This document shows positions 24,475 through 33,893 of a stretch of DNA of 48,143 nucleotides, piece after piece. The stretch covers positions 1 through 48,143 of the forward strand of contig JARGOD010000034.1 of NCBI GenBank assembly GCA_029210205.1, in the 5' to 3' direction. The position numbers and the translations under genes are program-made. Each line of letters starts with the position of its first letter. Within the stretch, counting starts at the first letter, position 1. This DNA is from Verrucomicrobiales bacterium. Its GTDB lineage: Bacteria; Verrucomicrobiota; Verrucomicrobiia; Verrucomicrobiales; DEV007. The notes below the pieces were generated by a model. That model was not told the DNA's origin. It saw only the letters and a program-made list of their open reading frames with translations, and ran no database searches.

Positions 24475-25914
24475 TCATTCTTTGATCATCACCACAGGCA
24501 CTGGCGTCGTCACTTTGCCGGGTTTTCTCATTCCCGGTCCGGGCTTGCCGGTATCCCCGAGGTCTTCTCGCATCTCGGCGGCGTAGGTGGAAAGTGTTTT
24601 CACGATTTCAGGATGCTGATCCGCGACGTTATTTTCGCAGCTGATGTCCGTGACAACGTTAAAGAGAAGGGGGCCGTTCGGTTGATCGTTATTTCTATAA
24701 TGAGGATGTCGGGGGAATGAACTCAACTTCAGGAAAAGTTTCCACGGACCCGACCGGATCGCCTGAAGCTGGTCCAGATAGTAATAGGCGAAGAAGGGAT
24801 ACGGGGTTTCCGCGCCTTCGACTCCAGTGATAAGATCGGTAATATCGTGTCCGTCGCGCTTTAGTTTGGATTTTGATTCTCCGCCTGCCATGGCCACAAA
24901 AGTTGGGAGAAGGTCCATTGTTGTCGAAAGCTCTTCGCAGATCGTACCGGCGGGAACAGTGCCGGGTTGCCAAACGATGGTGGGAACGCGAAACGCGCCC
25001 TCACTGGTCGTGTAGCCGCGTCCATGAAGAGGTTGGTTTGAGCCTCGCGTGATATCGCCCGGTTCCGGTCGGATCGGAGCTCCGTTATCTGATGTCCAGA
25101 TGACGAGGGTATTCTCTGCGATGCCAAGCTCTTCGAGTTGATCAAGGAGCTGCCCGGTGGACCAATCGAGTTCTTCGATCGAGTCCCCCCAGGGACCGTT
25201 TGCGCTTTTACCCCGGAAGGCTTCGCTTGAAAATGGAGTCGAGGTGCTACCTGGCATTGCCTGAGGGAAATAGAGGAAAAATGGATTTTTGTGATTTTGC
25301 TCAATCCATTTCATCGCCACTTCAGTGTAGCGTTTTGTCAGGCCGTCACGGTCAGCTGGTGCCTCGATAACCTCTTCGTTTTCCATGAGAGGGAGAGGAG
25401 GCCAATGCGAGCCGTCCTGATTCCAGATGCGGGCGGTCATGTCGTCGGAGTATGGGACCCCGAAAAAATAATCGAATCCCTGACGCGTGGGGAGAAAGGG
25501 TTCCTGATCGCCGAGATGCCACTTTCCAACCATCGCTGTAGCGTAGTCGAGTTCTTTCAATTCTTCGGCGATAGTGACTTCGTCAGGGTGAAGGCCGTAG
25601 GGAGAGACGGGCCTCAGGACGTGGTAATCCCGCTTGTTCAGGTGCATCCCGACGCGCTGAGCATAGGAACCACTAATAAGGCTTGCCCGCGAAGGAGTGC
25701 AGACTCCGGCGGTGACGCAGAAATGGGTGAATTTCATCCCTTCCTCAGCCATGCGATTGAGATGAGGCGTGCGGTGAACGGTCGAGCCGAAGGGTTCTAT
25801 ATCGCCGTAGCCGAGGTTGTCACAAAAAATGACGATAAAGTTCGGCGGTCGTTCTTCAGCGAAGAGCGAAAGTCCTGACAGGACAATAACAAGTGGTAGT
25901 AAATATGTTTTCAT
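24475..25914 (-). CDS. Secreted sulfatase, S1 family (CTPSR)
   Basis: The ATG at 25914 gives a signal peptide (MKTYLLPLVIVLSGLSLFA) and 479 aa; the upstream extension to 26001 lies inside the preceding gene. FIVIFCDNLGYGDIEPFG carries metal ligands Asp32-Asn33. The formylglycine motif is C72-T-P-S-R76. VGKWHLGDQ, VIWTSDNGAPI and the histidine-containing QPLHGRGYTTSEGAFRVP complete the active site. It fits the arylsulfatase A/N-acetylgalactosamine-6-sulfatase-like group. It overlaps the DUF3147 gene by 4 bp (ATGA), so translation is coupled. The substrate is unknown. Confidence 0.94.
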   Translation of the reverse strand: MKTYLLPLVIVLSGLSLFAEERPPNFIVIFCDNLGYGDIEPFGSTVHRTPHLNRMAEEGMKFTHFCVTAGVCTPSRASLISGSYAQRVGMHLNKRDYHVLRPVSPYGLHPDEVTIAEELKELDYATAMVGKWHLGDQEPFLPTRQGFDYFFGVPYSDDMTARIWNQDGSHWPPLPLMENEEVIEAPADRDGLTKRYTEVAMKWIEQNHKNPFFLYFPQAMPGSTSTPFSSEAFRGKSANGPWGDSIEELDWSTGQLLDQLEELGIAENTLVIWTSDNGAPIRPEPGDITRGSNQPLHGRGYTTSEGAFRVPTIVWQPGTVPAGTICEELSTTMDLLPTFVAMAGGESKSKLKRDGHDITDLITGVEGAETPYPFFAYYYLDQLQAIRSGPWKLFLKLSSFPRHPHYRNNDQPNGPLLFNVVTDISCENNVADQHPEIVKTLSTYAAEMREDLGDTGKPGPGMRKPGKVTTPVPVVMIKE

Positions 25915-26279
25915 AGTTCCATTCCGAAGCGTTTCAGGATCATTGCCATTCCCGCATAAAGCAGCATCGTAATCACGCAGCAAATAATAATCGAAGGCCA
26001 AAAGGAGATGCCTTTTCGAAGTAGCGCTGGAAAAATAAGAAACATCGGGAGGCTGGGTAGAACAAACCAGAAAACTCCGGTCGAGTGGGAGGCAAGTTTC
26101 TCGACTTGCTCAGCTGGCGATTCTTTCAACCCGGACCAAATCCAGAAAAAAGTGATGATTGAGACGAGAGGGAGCGAAGCGATCATACTCCCGAGAAGTG
26201 GTTTACTCCGCGTGACCACGACCTCGTTGACGAAATAGATCAGAGCGGCTGAAAAAATCAGCTTAATGACAGTCAGCAT
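25911..26279 (-). CDS. DUF3147-family small membrane protein
   Basis: This 122-aa protein has four hydrophobic segments (about residues 2-20, 29-48, 67-86 and 95-115). The conserved loop EVVVTRSKPLLGSMIASLPLVS after the first helix is typical of DUF3147. It encodes no known activity. Its stop overlaps the start of the downstream sulfatase, an unexpected partner because the family is not otherwise linked to sulfatases. The PBP1A gene upstream ends 39 bp before this start region on the same strand, so a three-gene transcript is possible. Confidence 0.82.
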   Translation of the reverse strand: MLTVIKLIFSAALIYFVNEVVVTRSKPLLGSMIASLPLVSIITFFWIWSGLKESPAEQVEKLASHSTGVFWFVLPSLPMFLIFPALLRKGISFWPSIIICCVITMLLYAGMAMILKRFGMEL

Positions 26280-26318
26280 GGAAAAACACTAGCGCTCGGC
26301 GAAGTGCTTTGTCATTCC

Positions 26319-28916
26319 TCAATCAAACTCGATTGCGCGAGGCGGCGGTAGTTGAACCCGCTGGGCAGGCAGGTCTTCCGTCTCTGTCTTAGTCATCACA
26401 GGTCTCGCAAGTGGGATGCCATTGGCATCAACCGGCTCTGCTTCCGCCTCATCGACGGGAGTCGCGGTGATTACGCTGGCGGCAACTCGCGCTCGAATCA
26501 GCGGTTGTACCGAGCCGTAGGGATCATCAGTCCCAATTACGGTTGGTGCGATCGGGAAAACAGGATCGGCGTTGTCGACGATGTAAGTTGCCCTTAAGGG
26601 GCCTCCCTGCGTTTGCTTCGTGAGATTACGTAAGCGACTGCCACCACGGCCGTGAATGCTGCAAATGTGTTCGAGATTCGTTCCGGGGCGCAGATACTCA
26701 ATGTAGGTGGTTCGAATTTGAGAACTGATTCCGTCGCCTTTATCGACGGTTTCGTAGCAGTCATTTGAGGCAAGTTCGCCGGATCGCAAACAGACCTCTA
26801 CCTGCTCAGCCTCCGGAGGAGGGAGAAAAGCACGTGGCTCGAAGCGCTCTGCAGCAGCGTTCATGATTTTTGTCCAAACGGGGAGGACGGTGTACGAACT
26901 GAAGGCTCTAGGGTAAATTTGTTCCGTCTGGTCAAACCCTGCCCAGACGACACAGGTGACTTCCGAGGTGTAGCCAACAAACCAGTTGTCGGTGAAGTTG
27001 TATTCCGTTCCGGTTTTGCCGGCGATAGGGAAATCACCGAGACCGTATTTTTCAATAGCCATGGCCCCGGTGCCACCTAGATCGGTGTCAAAGGTGTCTT
27101 CAAGGATGCTGTTAATCTGGTAGGCAGTGTAGCGATCAATGACGGCTTCGCTTTTCAGGTTAACATTTGGTGAGTAGATGAGATTCCCAACCGAGTCTTT
27201 AATGTTCGCGATGATATGGGTTTTCTCGGGGCGTCGACCGTTGTTCGGGAAGATGGTATAGGCGAGGCAGAGATCTTCAGGGGAGGCCGGATTTCGACCG
27301 AGAAAGGTGGCGTTAAATTTTTTGAGATCGCCCGCAAATTTCATGCCCGCCGATTCGGCGAGGGCAACGACAGGTTCAGTTCCGATTTTTTGGCCAATCC
27401 GAACTGAGGCTGCGTTTTTTGATTTAGCGAGAGCAGTGCGCGCTGTGATCCGGTTTTCGTAAGTATTCTCCAAATTCTCCGGACCCCATTCTCCGAGAAT
27501 TCCGGTTGTTCCGCCGATCATGACCTGTCGAGTGTCCATGGGCGTGTCATCGACCAGAGTGCCGGGGAACTGCCCTGACTCGAACGCGGCGGCATAGACG
27601 AACGGTTTAAAAGCCGTTCCAACGGGGCGGCTTCCCTGATTCACCCGGTCAAACATACTGTCCGAAAAATCACGACCACCAACCTGGGCAATCACCGAAC
27701 CTGTCTTATTTTCAATCAGGAGAATTGCCCCTTGAAGGTATTCGGGAGCCGGGAAGGTCTGATCCGGGGTGGCTGACTTTCTGAACTCTGCTTTCTTAGC
27801 TTTGTATTGAGCAAGGGTCGAATGGGTGAAATCCGGATGCTGTTCAATTTTAGTGAGCTGTTCCTGCAGGGCTGTCTCGGCGATGCCCTGAACACTGCCG
27901 TCGATCGTGGTATGAATCTGGAAACCGCCTTTCGAGACGGTTTCGTCTCCGAGAAGATCGATAACTTCCTGACGGACCTTTTCATAAACGAAGGCCGATT
28001 TCCCGGTGATGTTCTTCTTTTCTTCAGTCCGGATTGCAACTTCGCGGGAGCGCTTCAGCGTGTCTTTGTCGATGTAGCCTTCAGCTTCCATTCGGCTGAG
28101 AACGTGGTTTCGCCAGCGCATCGACGTTTCAGGAAAGGATCTCGGTGAGCGGTGATATGGGTTCGGAATACAAGCAGCGAGAGTCGCCCCTTCCACGACT
28201 GAGAGTCGTGAGGGATCTTTCCCAAAGTAGCCCTCCGATGCCGAAGCGACGCCATAGTAGCCGCTTCCGAAATAAATTTTGTTCAGATAGAGTTCGAGAA
28301 TTTTCTGCTTACTACCGAGCGCTTTTTCGATTCTTTGAGCGAGGAAAACTTCGGTGACCTTCCGGCTCATCGTCCGGTCCTTCAGTTCGAAGGTCTGTTT
28401 TGCGAGCTGCTGGGTAATTGTCGAGGCTCCCTGATTCCATTCTTTGGATCGAGCGGCGTAGTAGACAGCGCGGAGAATTCCCCAATAGTCCACGCCGTTA
28501 TGTTCGTAAAATCGACTGTCCTCTGCTGCGAGAAGCGCATTAACGAGATTGTCTGAGATACCATCGAGAGTCACGGGGCGGCGGTTTTGCACGAAGATCC
28601 GGCCCAGTTCATCGCCGTTTCGGTCAAAAATCCGGCTCGCAATTTCCACCTTCTCAAGTTCGGAGAGATCGAATGATTGGGCGAGGTCGTAGCGCGGCTT
28701 GCAGTAGAAGAACGCTCCCGCGAGGCCGATAATCCCGACGACTAAAAAGAGGACGAAGCAGAATCCTGTAAACTTCAGCCAGAATATAATGCGGCGTTTA
28801 CGCTTCACTTTCTGCTGCGCTTTTTCACTGAGCGGCGGAAGCTTGATGACAGTCTCCTTGGGACTGCCACCGCTGCCGATCGCTTCAAAATCGTTGTCTT
28901 CAAAGTCGCTGGACAC
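26319..28916 (-). CDS. Class A penicillin-binding protein (PBP1A type), Thr in place of the transpeptidase Ser
   Basis: This 865-aa bifunctional peptidoglycan synthase starts at GTG 28916; no ATG fits. The N-terminus is a short cytoplasmic tail, a basic patch and one transmembrane helix (residues 43-71). The GT51 glycosyltransferase domain follows: catalytic Glu132 in AAEDSRFYEHNG, then GASTITQQLAKQ. The transpeptidase domain has S499-K-N501 and K634-T-G636 intact. The first motif reads GSRPVGTAFKPF, so Thr434-x-x-Lys437 replaces the S-x-x-K nucleophile (codon ACG at 27615-27617). The C-terminal 200 residues are Pro-rich and divergent. If Thr434 is not functional, the protein polymerises glycan but crosslinks poorly. 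The gene is divergent from the methyltransferase gene. Confidence 0.94.
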   Translation of the reverse strand: MSSDFEDNDFEAIGSGGSPKETVIKLPPLSEKAQQKVKRKRRIIFWLKFTGFCFVLFLVVGIIGLAGAFFYCKPRYDLAQSFDLSELEKVEIASRIFDRNGDELGRIFVQNRRPVTLDGISDNLVNALLAAEDSRFYEHNGVDYWGILRAVYYAARSKEWNQGASTITQQLAKQTFELKDRTMSRKVTEVFLAQRIEKALGSKQKILELYLNKIYFGSGYYGVASASEGYFGKDPSRLSVVEGATLAACIPNPYHRSPRSFPETSMRWRNHVLSRMEAEGYIDKDTLKRSREVAIRTEEKKNITGKSAFVYEKVRQEVIDLLGDETVSKGGFQIHTTIDGSVQGIAETALQEQLTKIEQHPDFTHSTLAQYKAKKAEFRKSATPDQTFPAPEYLQGAILLIENKTGSVIAQVGGRDFSDSMFDRVNQGSRPVGTAFKPFVYAAAFESGQFPGTLVDDTPMDTRQVMIGGTTGILGEWGPENLENTYENRITARTALAKSKNAASVRIGQKIGTEPVVALAESAGMKFAGDLKKFNATFLGRNPASPEDLCLAYTIFPNNGRRPEKTHIIANIKDSVGNLIYSPNVNLKSEAVIDRYTAYQINSILEDTFDTDLGGTGAMAIEKYGLGDFPIAGKTGTEYNFTDNWFVGYTSEVTCVVWAGFDQTEQIYPRAFSSYTVLPVWTKIMNAAAERFEPRAFLPPPEAEQVEVCLRSGELASNDCYETVDKGDGISSQIRTTYIEYLRPGTNLEHICSIHGRGGSRLRNLTKQTQGGPLRATYIVDNADPVFPIAPTVIGTDDPYGSVQPLIRARVAASVITATPVDEAEAEPVDANGIPLARPVMTKTETEDLPAQRVQLPPPRAIEFD

Positions 28917-28952
28917 GGAAGGCTTTTGTCAAAGGGGTGGGGTGAGTTTACG

Positions 28953-30077
28953 ATGGGTACAATGAAACCCGAGTTCGAAAACCCTCTTCAAACGGAAGAT
29001 ACGCCTCTTTTTGAACTCGTCTTTCAAAGAATTCAGAAAAGTCCTCAAAAATCGATCCCTTTTTCGGATTACATGATGATGGCATTGTATGACGATAATC
29101 ATGGTTATTATGCGAACCCCGAGAATCGGGCGGTTGGGCGGAAAGGGGATTTTTACACTAGTGTTTCGGTGGGTGAAATGTTCGGCTTTTTGCTAGCGCA
29201 AAAGATCTCCGCTACTCGGGAATCCAACTTCAAAAACAAAGAGCCATTCACGGTCGTCGAGCAAGGTGCGCACGACGGACAGCTGGCACTCGATATTCTT
29301 AACGCGCTCCGGGATTCCGGGAAGGATGATATTCAATATCGCATCGTTGATCCGCGGGGAGCGACTCGCGATTGGTTGACCCGACGATTTGCCGAGGCGG
29401 GATTCGCTGACCAAGTCAGCGTCGTGGCGGATCTTGAGAGCGCCCGGGGTGAGCAGGGGATCTTCTTAAGCAATGAGCTTCTCGACGCCTTTCCCTTCCA
29501 CCGCCTGGAATTTGATGGCAAAAACTGGCTGGAGTTGCAAGTCGGCCTCAAAGAGGGGGCGCTCTCCTGGGTCGAGCGCCCGCTTCCGGGTGAATTGCAG
29601 CAATATGCTGATGAATTGGGAGATCAGTTTGACTCCGGTTACACAACTGAAGTTTGCCCCGCGATGGAGGATTGGATGGCTGATGCTTCAATGTTGTTTG
29701 ATCAAGGGCAGTGGTGGATGATCGACTACGGGCATGAGTCCAGTGATTACTTCGCCCCGCATCGGAAAGACGGAACCTACAGATGCTATCGTAATCATCG
29801 GGCGGCAGAGGATCCGTTCGATCATCCGGGTGAAACCGACATCACTGCCCATGTGAATTTCACGCACTTACAGCGTTCGGCGGAGAATGCCGGGCTCGGG
29901 TGCCATCCTCTGACAGACCAACACCATTTTTTGGTCGAGGCGGCGAAGCGCTGGTTGCTGTCGATTGAGGGCAAGCCTCCTGGTCCTGAGGTCGCCAAGA
30001 AGCTACGACAGTTTCAAACGCTCACGCATCCCGGGATGATGGGGACGCAGTTCAAAGTGGCGGTATTGGAGCGCTGA
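28953..30077 (+). CDS. MidA/NDUFAF7-family SAM-dependent methyltransferase
   Basis: The ATG at 28953 gives 374 aa; a TTG at 28926 is an alternative. The protein matches COG1565: FSDYMMMALYDDNHGYYANP near the N-terminus, KGDFYTSVSVGEMFG, the SAM-binding strand VVEQGAHDGQLALDIL, LSNELLDAFPFHR and WWMIDYGHESSDYF. In mitochondria the family methylates an arginine of a complex I subunit; bacterial targets are not established. TDITAHVNFTHL is a further family block. The hypothetical secreted protein downstream starts 58 bp later. Confidence 0.92.
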   Translation: MGTMKPEFENPLQTEDTPLFELVFQRIQKSPQKSIPFSDYMMMALYDDNHGYYANPENRAVGRKGDFYTSVSVGEMFGFLLAQKISATRESNFKNKEPFTVVEQGAHDGQLALDILNALRDSGKDDIQYRIVDPRGATRDWLTRRFAEAGFADQVSVVADLESARGEQGIFLSNELLDAFPFHRLEFDGKNWLELQVGLKEGALSWVERPLPGELQQYADELGDQFDSGYTTEVCPAMEDWMADASMLFDQGQWWMIDYGHESSDYFAPHRKDGTYRCYRNHRAAEDPFDHPGETDITAHVNFTHLQRSAENAGLGCHPLTDQHHFLVEAAKRWLLSIEGKPPGPEVAKKLRQFQTLTHPGMMGTQFKVAVLER

Positions 30078-30135
30078 GACGCAGATCACACGGAGCTTGC
30101 CTTAGGGGGACCGTTTCCTCAGGATAGCGGATGCG

Positions 30136-30789
30136 ATGAGATCTCAAGTGTTACTAACGGTGAGTTTGGTGTTTTTCTGCAGTAATGTATTTGCCGAGGA
30201 TACGGGGGATCCGATCGACATTTGGTATCGGGGATTTTTGATGCTGCAAAGCGCTGAAGAGCGGATCAAAACGGGGGATCGTCTTGGAGGGCTGAACAAA
30301 CTGGATGAGGCATTCAGCATTCTGAAACAGCTCCCGCTTGAGCACCCTGAATTTCAATCCGACACCGTGAATGAAAGATTGCGGTTGATTGCGAATCGAC
30401 GATACCGGTTGGCAGGTGTCATCAAGAAAAGAGCGCCGACCCGGATGGAGCGATTGGAGGCTGAGCTTGAGTCGTTGAGGGACCAATCGAAGCAGCTGCA
30501 AAAGCGGCGGGAGGCAATCGAGCTGGAAATAGATGAACTTAGGGATCGAGAAAGAATCCTTCCGCCTCCGCTACCTCGTTTTCACGAGAGAACTGATGAT
30601 GAGGAAGGCCTTTTCAGAGCGCCTTATCCTGATCCCAAGTTGTTTCCAGATGGTCGCACGGAGGTGGAAAGCGACGAGGGGACAAAGTTTATCATCGAAC
30701 CGGAGTCTCCCGCCTCGAAACCAGTGCCTGATCACTGGATTCCCAAGCCGTTCGAAGATGAGACGTTTTATCTAATTCCATTGATGTAA
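30136..30789 (+). CDS. Secreted protein with a coiled-coil region, unknown function
   Basis: This 217-aa protein has a signal peptide (about residues 1-20, ending NVFA), then a helical region with charged heptads (about 28-70). A clear coiled coil follows at about 104-138, where RMERLEAELESLRDQSKQLQ begins the heptad run. The last 70 residues are acidic and proline-rich. No enzyme motif was found. It would be periplasmic and may act as a scaffold. The gene ends 6 bp before the convergent SDR gene. I do not recognise the family. Confidence 0.7.
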   Translation: MRSQVLLTVSLVFFCSNVFAEDTGDPIDIWYRGFLMLQSAEERIKTGDRLGGLNKLDEAFSILKQLPLEHPEFQSDTVNERLRLIANRRYRLAGVIKKRAPTRMERLEAELESLRDQSKQLQKRREAIELEIDELRDRERILPPPLPRFHERTDDEEGLFRAPYPDPKLFPDGRTEVESDEGTKFIIEPESPASKPVPDHWIPKPFEDETFYLIPLM

Positions 30790-30795
30790 AAGGGC

Positions 30796-31662
30796 TTAGC
30801 CTTTAGAGCGCATCGACTCGACGAGTCGTTCATCCTTGGTCAGCGCTCCAACAAACGAAGGGTATTCCGGTCGCCAGCCCGTTGCTTTGAGCTTTTCGTT
30901 GCTGATCACTTTATGCGTCCAGGCGCGTTTCCGATCTTTGTTGGGCGGTGCTTCGGGGGGACTTGGGACGTCGAAAAATTCGGCGAGCTGCTCGAAGCAT
31001 TTGCGTTGCGAAAGTGGTTCGTTGTCGCTGACGTTGTAAACCTGTCCGGCCGCTTGAGGATGGTTCATCAAGTGAATGATCGCCCCTGCTGCGTCGTCGC
31101 AATGGATCTGATTCACGCAGCGGCTCACTTCACCGGCTTCGATTTCTGCAGTCCCGTTGAGAATGCGTTTCAGGTAAACCGAGCGGCCCGGTCCATAGAT
31201 TCCTGCGAGGCGGAGGGCGATTCCTCCACCCGAGCAGATCAACTTCTCAGCCTCGATGAGGAGTCGACTCGTTTCGCGATCCGGTTCGGTGGCGGAGGAT
31301 TCCGTGACGACCGAGCCATCCGTCTGCCCGTAAACGCTAGTGCTGCTGGTGAAAAGAATCGGCACGTCGGGGAATGTCGCGTGCAGGTTTTTTGTTCCTT
31401 CAATGAACACGGCGCGGTAGGCATCCGCTCCGCCGCGTCCGGAGCTAGCGCAGTGAACGATGACCCCGGGCGGCGTGATGAGTTTATCCTTCAGCGATGC
31501 GATCGACTCCGCATCGCTGACATCACCCTCAAGCAGCGTGTAGTCAGCCTCGGCATCGACGCTCCGATTGATCGCGGTGACGATCGCGCCGCTGGCATGA
31601 AGCTGGCGCGCCAGTTCCGACCCGACGTAGCCGTGTCCGATAATGAGAATGTGTTTTTCCAT
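30796..31662 (-). CDS. NAD(P)-dependent SDR-family protein (YeeZ-like epimerase/reductase)
   Basis: This 288-aa Rossmann protein has the nucleotide-binding motif ILIIGHGYVGSELARQL at the N-terminus, SSTSVYGQTDG as the catalytic strand, and ALRLAGIYGPGRSVYLKRIL. QIHCDDAAGAIIHLMNHP and VYNVSDNEPLSQRK follow. The pattern fits extended or atypical SDRs related to YeeZ and UDP-sugar epimerases. A classical YxxxK is not clear, since VYGQT lacks the Lys at +4, so the chemistry is uncertain. It starts 11 bp after the PdeM-like gene stop on the same strand and is convergent with the secreted coiled-coil gene. Confidence 0.85.
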   Translation of the reverse strand: MEKHILIIGHGYVGSELARQLHASGAIVTAINRSVDAEADYTLLEGDVSDAESIASLKDKLITPPGVIVHCASSGRGGADAYRAVFIEGTKNLHATFPDVPILFTSSTSVYGQTDGSVVTESSATEPDRETSRLLIEAEKLICSGGGIALRLAGIYGPGRSVYLKRILNGTAEIEAGEVSRCVNQIHCDDAAGAIIHLMNHPQAAGQVYNVSDNEPLSQRKCFEQLAEFFDVPSPPEAPPNKDRKRAWTHKVISNEKLKATGWRPEYPSFVGALTKDERLVESMRSKG

Positions 31663-31673
31663 GATTGAATCAG

Positions 31674-32381
31674 TCAGGCGACTTCAAAGACGCGTTCTTT
31701 GCCGCAGGCCCAGCGATGATACGGATTTGCTCCGTCGCTTGGCTCAGCGGGATGGCCGCCTGCCCAGGGCGAAAAAGCGGGGAGAACCCATTTTTCGCGA
31801 TCGCCGCTGAGACATTCGCGGGTGAAAGTGGGAAGCTTGAGCGAGGTTCCCGCGCCGTCGCTGAAGCGGGTCGAAGGGTGGAGGTGACCTGAAACCTCGA
31901 TCTTTCCTGTGATCTCCGGCTGCTTGTGGCCGTGATGAAAGAAAAAGTCTCCTGTTTCAAAATGAGGAACAAAGGGGAAGTGCCGCATCACCGGCCCACG
32001 GTCGTGGTTTCCTTCGACGAGAACCAAAGTGGAGCAGAGTTCCTGAATTTGCCCGAGCCATTCGATTGCTTCGTTTGGTGCGGCCCGGCTATCGACAATA
32101 TCCCCAGCGAGGATCAGGGTCTCCGGCTGCCAGGTTTCAAGCAAAGCGAGAAGCCGCTCCTGAATTGACTCCATTCCCCAGAGAGGCCAGAGTCCTCCAT
32201 CGGCGCGGCGGCTGACTTCATAGCCGAAATGGAGATCGGAGAGCGCGAGCCAGTTTTCGCCCTCGTGAAAAAGCGCGAGCCGTGCATCCAGAAGAACACC
32301 CGGGGAGACTTCGGCAGTGGCAACAGAGGAACCTTCGGTTGATTTTTCAGCGGGGTCGATCATTCTAGCGTCCTGTCCCAT
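31674..32381 (-). CDS. PdeM-like metallophosphoesterase (ligase-associated endonuclease family)
   Basis: This 235-aa protein carries the phosphoesterase motifs LSDLHFGYE, AGDIVDSRAAP, VEGNHDRGP, FFHHGHK and VSGHLHPSTR. The arrangement matches PdeM, a DNA-damage-response endonuclease usually encoded with an ATP-dependent DNA ligase, an exonuclease and the helicase Lhr. None of those partners lies nearby, so it is an orphan or a paralogue with another role. An alternative start is the ATG at 32363. It is divergent from lysS with 23 bp between starts, so promoters overlap, and it is probably cotranscribed with the SDR gene. Confidence 0.82.
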   Translation of the reverse strand: MGQDARMIDPAEKSTEGSSVATAEVSPGVLLDARLALFHEGENWLALSDLHFGYEVSRRADGGLWPLWGMESIQERLLALLETWQPETLILAGDIVDSRAAPNEAIEWLGQIQELCSTLVLVEGNHDRGPVMRHFPFVPHFETGDFFFHHGHKQPEITGKIEVSGHLHPSTRFSDGAGTSLKLPTFTRECLSGDREKWVLPAFSPWAGGHPAEPSDGANPYHRWACGKERVFEVA

Positions 32382-32404
32382 TAACCTATTTCTACACGAA
32401 TTTC

Positions 32405-33886
32405 ATGTCAGAGGAAAACGATCCCACACAGACCGAAGATCTTGGTGAACTCCTGCGCGTTCGCCGCGAGAAACTCGATGGCCTTCGCGAACTGGGAATT
32501 GATCCCTTCGGAGGGTTCTACGACACGACGACTACTCCGGGTGAGTTGCGGGAAAATTTTGAAGAAGAGCAGCCGGTCCGCCTCGCGGGACGCATTACCG
32601 CGCTGCGCGACATGGGGAAAAGTAACTTCCTCGACATTTCAGACATCAACGGTCGCATCCAGATTTTCGTAAATCAAAAAGCGATCGGTGATGAGCAATG
32701 GGCAGCATACAAGCAGCTCGACATCGGCGACTGGATCGGTATCGACGGAGAGACTTTTACAACGAAAGTTGGGGAGCCGTCGGTGAAGGCGAAAACGGTT
32801 ACCGTGCTCTCAAAATCGCTCCGGCCGATGCCCTCGAAGTGGCATGGCGTTGTCGATCCACAGATCAAATATCGTCAGCGTTACCTCGACCTCATCGCGA
32901 ATGAGCGTTCCCGCGAAATTTTTAAGCAGCGGTGCAACATGGTCGCGGAAATTCGTCGCTACCTTGGTGAAAAAGGTTTTCTCGAAGTCGAGACGCCGAT
33001 GCTGCAGGACGTCCCCGGTGGAGCCGCAGCGCAGCCCTTCGAAACTCGTCACAATGCGTTGAGCATGGACATGTATCTGCGGATCGCGCCTGAGCTTTAC
33101 CTGAAGCGTCTTCTTGTCGGAGGCTTCGACAAAGTCTTCGAGTTGAATCGCAGTTTCCGAAACGAAGGTATCAGCCGTCGTCACAATCCTGAATTCACAA
33201 TGCTCGAAGCCTACTGGGCCTATGCCGACTTCGAAAAGATGGCTGACATGGTCGAGGACCTCATTTGCACTCTCGCCGAGAAATATTGCGGCGGACTGAA
33301 AATTGATCACAAAGATGCCGAGGGGAATGTCACTAAAACGATCAACCTGAGCCGTCCCTGGAAGCGGACCCCCTATAAAGAACTCGTTGCCGAAGCGGCT
33401 GGCGCCGACTGGTGGGACCTCGATCTTGACGGGCGTCGTGCCCGGTGCAAAGAGCTCGGTGTCGAGATTTCCCCTGACATGGAGGACTACGAAATCTCCC
33501 AGCAGGTCTTTGAAAAACTTGTCGAGGAAAAGTCTATTGATCCCATTTTCGTGACCCACGTCTCGAAGGAACTCGTGCCGCTTGCGAAGCAAAACACCGC
33601 CGATGATTCTGTTGTCGATGTCTACGAGCTCATCATCAACGGCGCGGAAATTTCTCCCGGGTATTCGGAACTCAACGATCCAGACGTTCAGCGAAAGCGT
33701 CTCGAAGAGCAGGCTGGTGAAGAAATACAAAAGATCGACGAAGACTTTCTACTCGCTCTGGAGTACGGGATGCCTCCTGCCGGTGGCATTGGGATCGGGA
33801 TCGACCGCCTTGTTATGATGCTGACGGGAGCCGAGTCGATTCGTGATGTCGTGCTCTTTCCGCAGTTGAAGCGGAAGGAAGCATAA
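32405..33886 (+). CDS. lysS: Lysyl-tRNA synthetase, class II
   Basis: LysS charges tRNA-Lys. The 493-aa length is typical. The N-terminal OB fold is at about residues 55-150 (VRLAGRITALRDMGKSNFLDI), motif 2 is FRNEGISRRHNPEFTMLEAYWAY, and motif 3 is GGIGIGIDRLVMMLTGAESIRDVVLFP. Motif 1 lies in EKGFLEVETPMLQDVPGGAAAQPF. The downstream pbpC gene is convergent with only 7 bp between the stops. Confidence 0.98.
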   Translation: MSEENDPTQTEDLGELLRVRREKLDGLRELGIDPFGGFYDTTTTPGELRENFEEEQPVRLAGRITALRDMGKSNFLDISDINGRIQIFVNQKAIGDEQWAAYKQLDIGDWIGIDGETFTTKVGEPSVKAKTVTVLSKSLRPMPSKWHGVVDPQIKYRQRYLDLIANERSREIFKQRCNMVAEIRRYLGEKGFLEVETPMLQDVPGGAAAQPFETRHNALSMDMYLRIAPELYLKRLLVGGFDKVFELNRSFRNEGISRRHNPEFTMLEAYWAYADFEKMADMVEDLICTLAEKYCGGLKIDHKDAEGNVTKTINLSRPWKRTPYKELVAEAAGADWWDLDLDGRRARCKELGVEISPDMEDYEISQQVFEKLVEEKSIDPIFVTHVSKELVPLAKQNTADDSVVDVYELIINGAEISPGYSELNDPDVQRKRLEEQAGEEIQKIDEDFLLALEYGMPPAGGIGIGIDRLVMMLTGAESIRDVVLFPQLKRKEA

Positions 33887-33893
33887 TCATGAT

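Noticed and set aside
30913..31668. 251-codon plus-strand frame opposite the SDR gene
   Set aside because: The minus strand encodes a clear Rossmann protein; this frame is a mirror artefact.
32810..33730. 306-codon minus-strand frame opposite lysS
   Set aside because: Shadow of the lysS reading frame; it has no start context or domain of its own.
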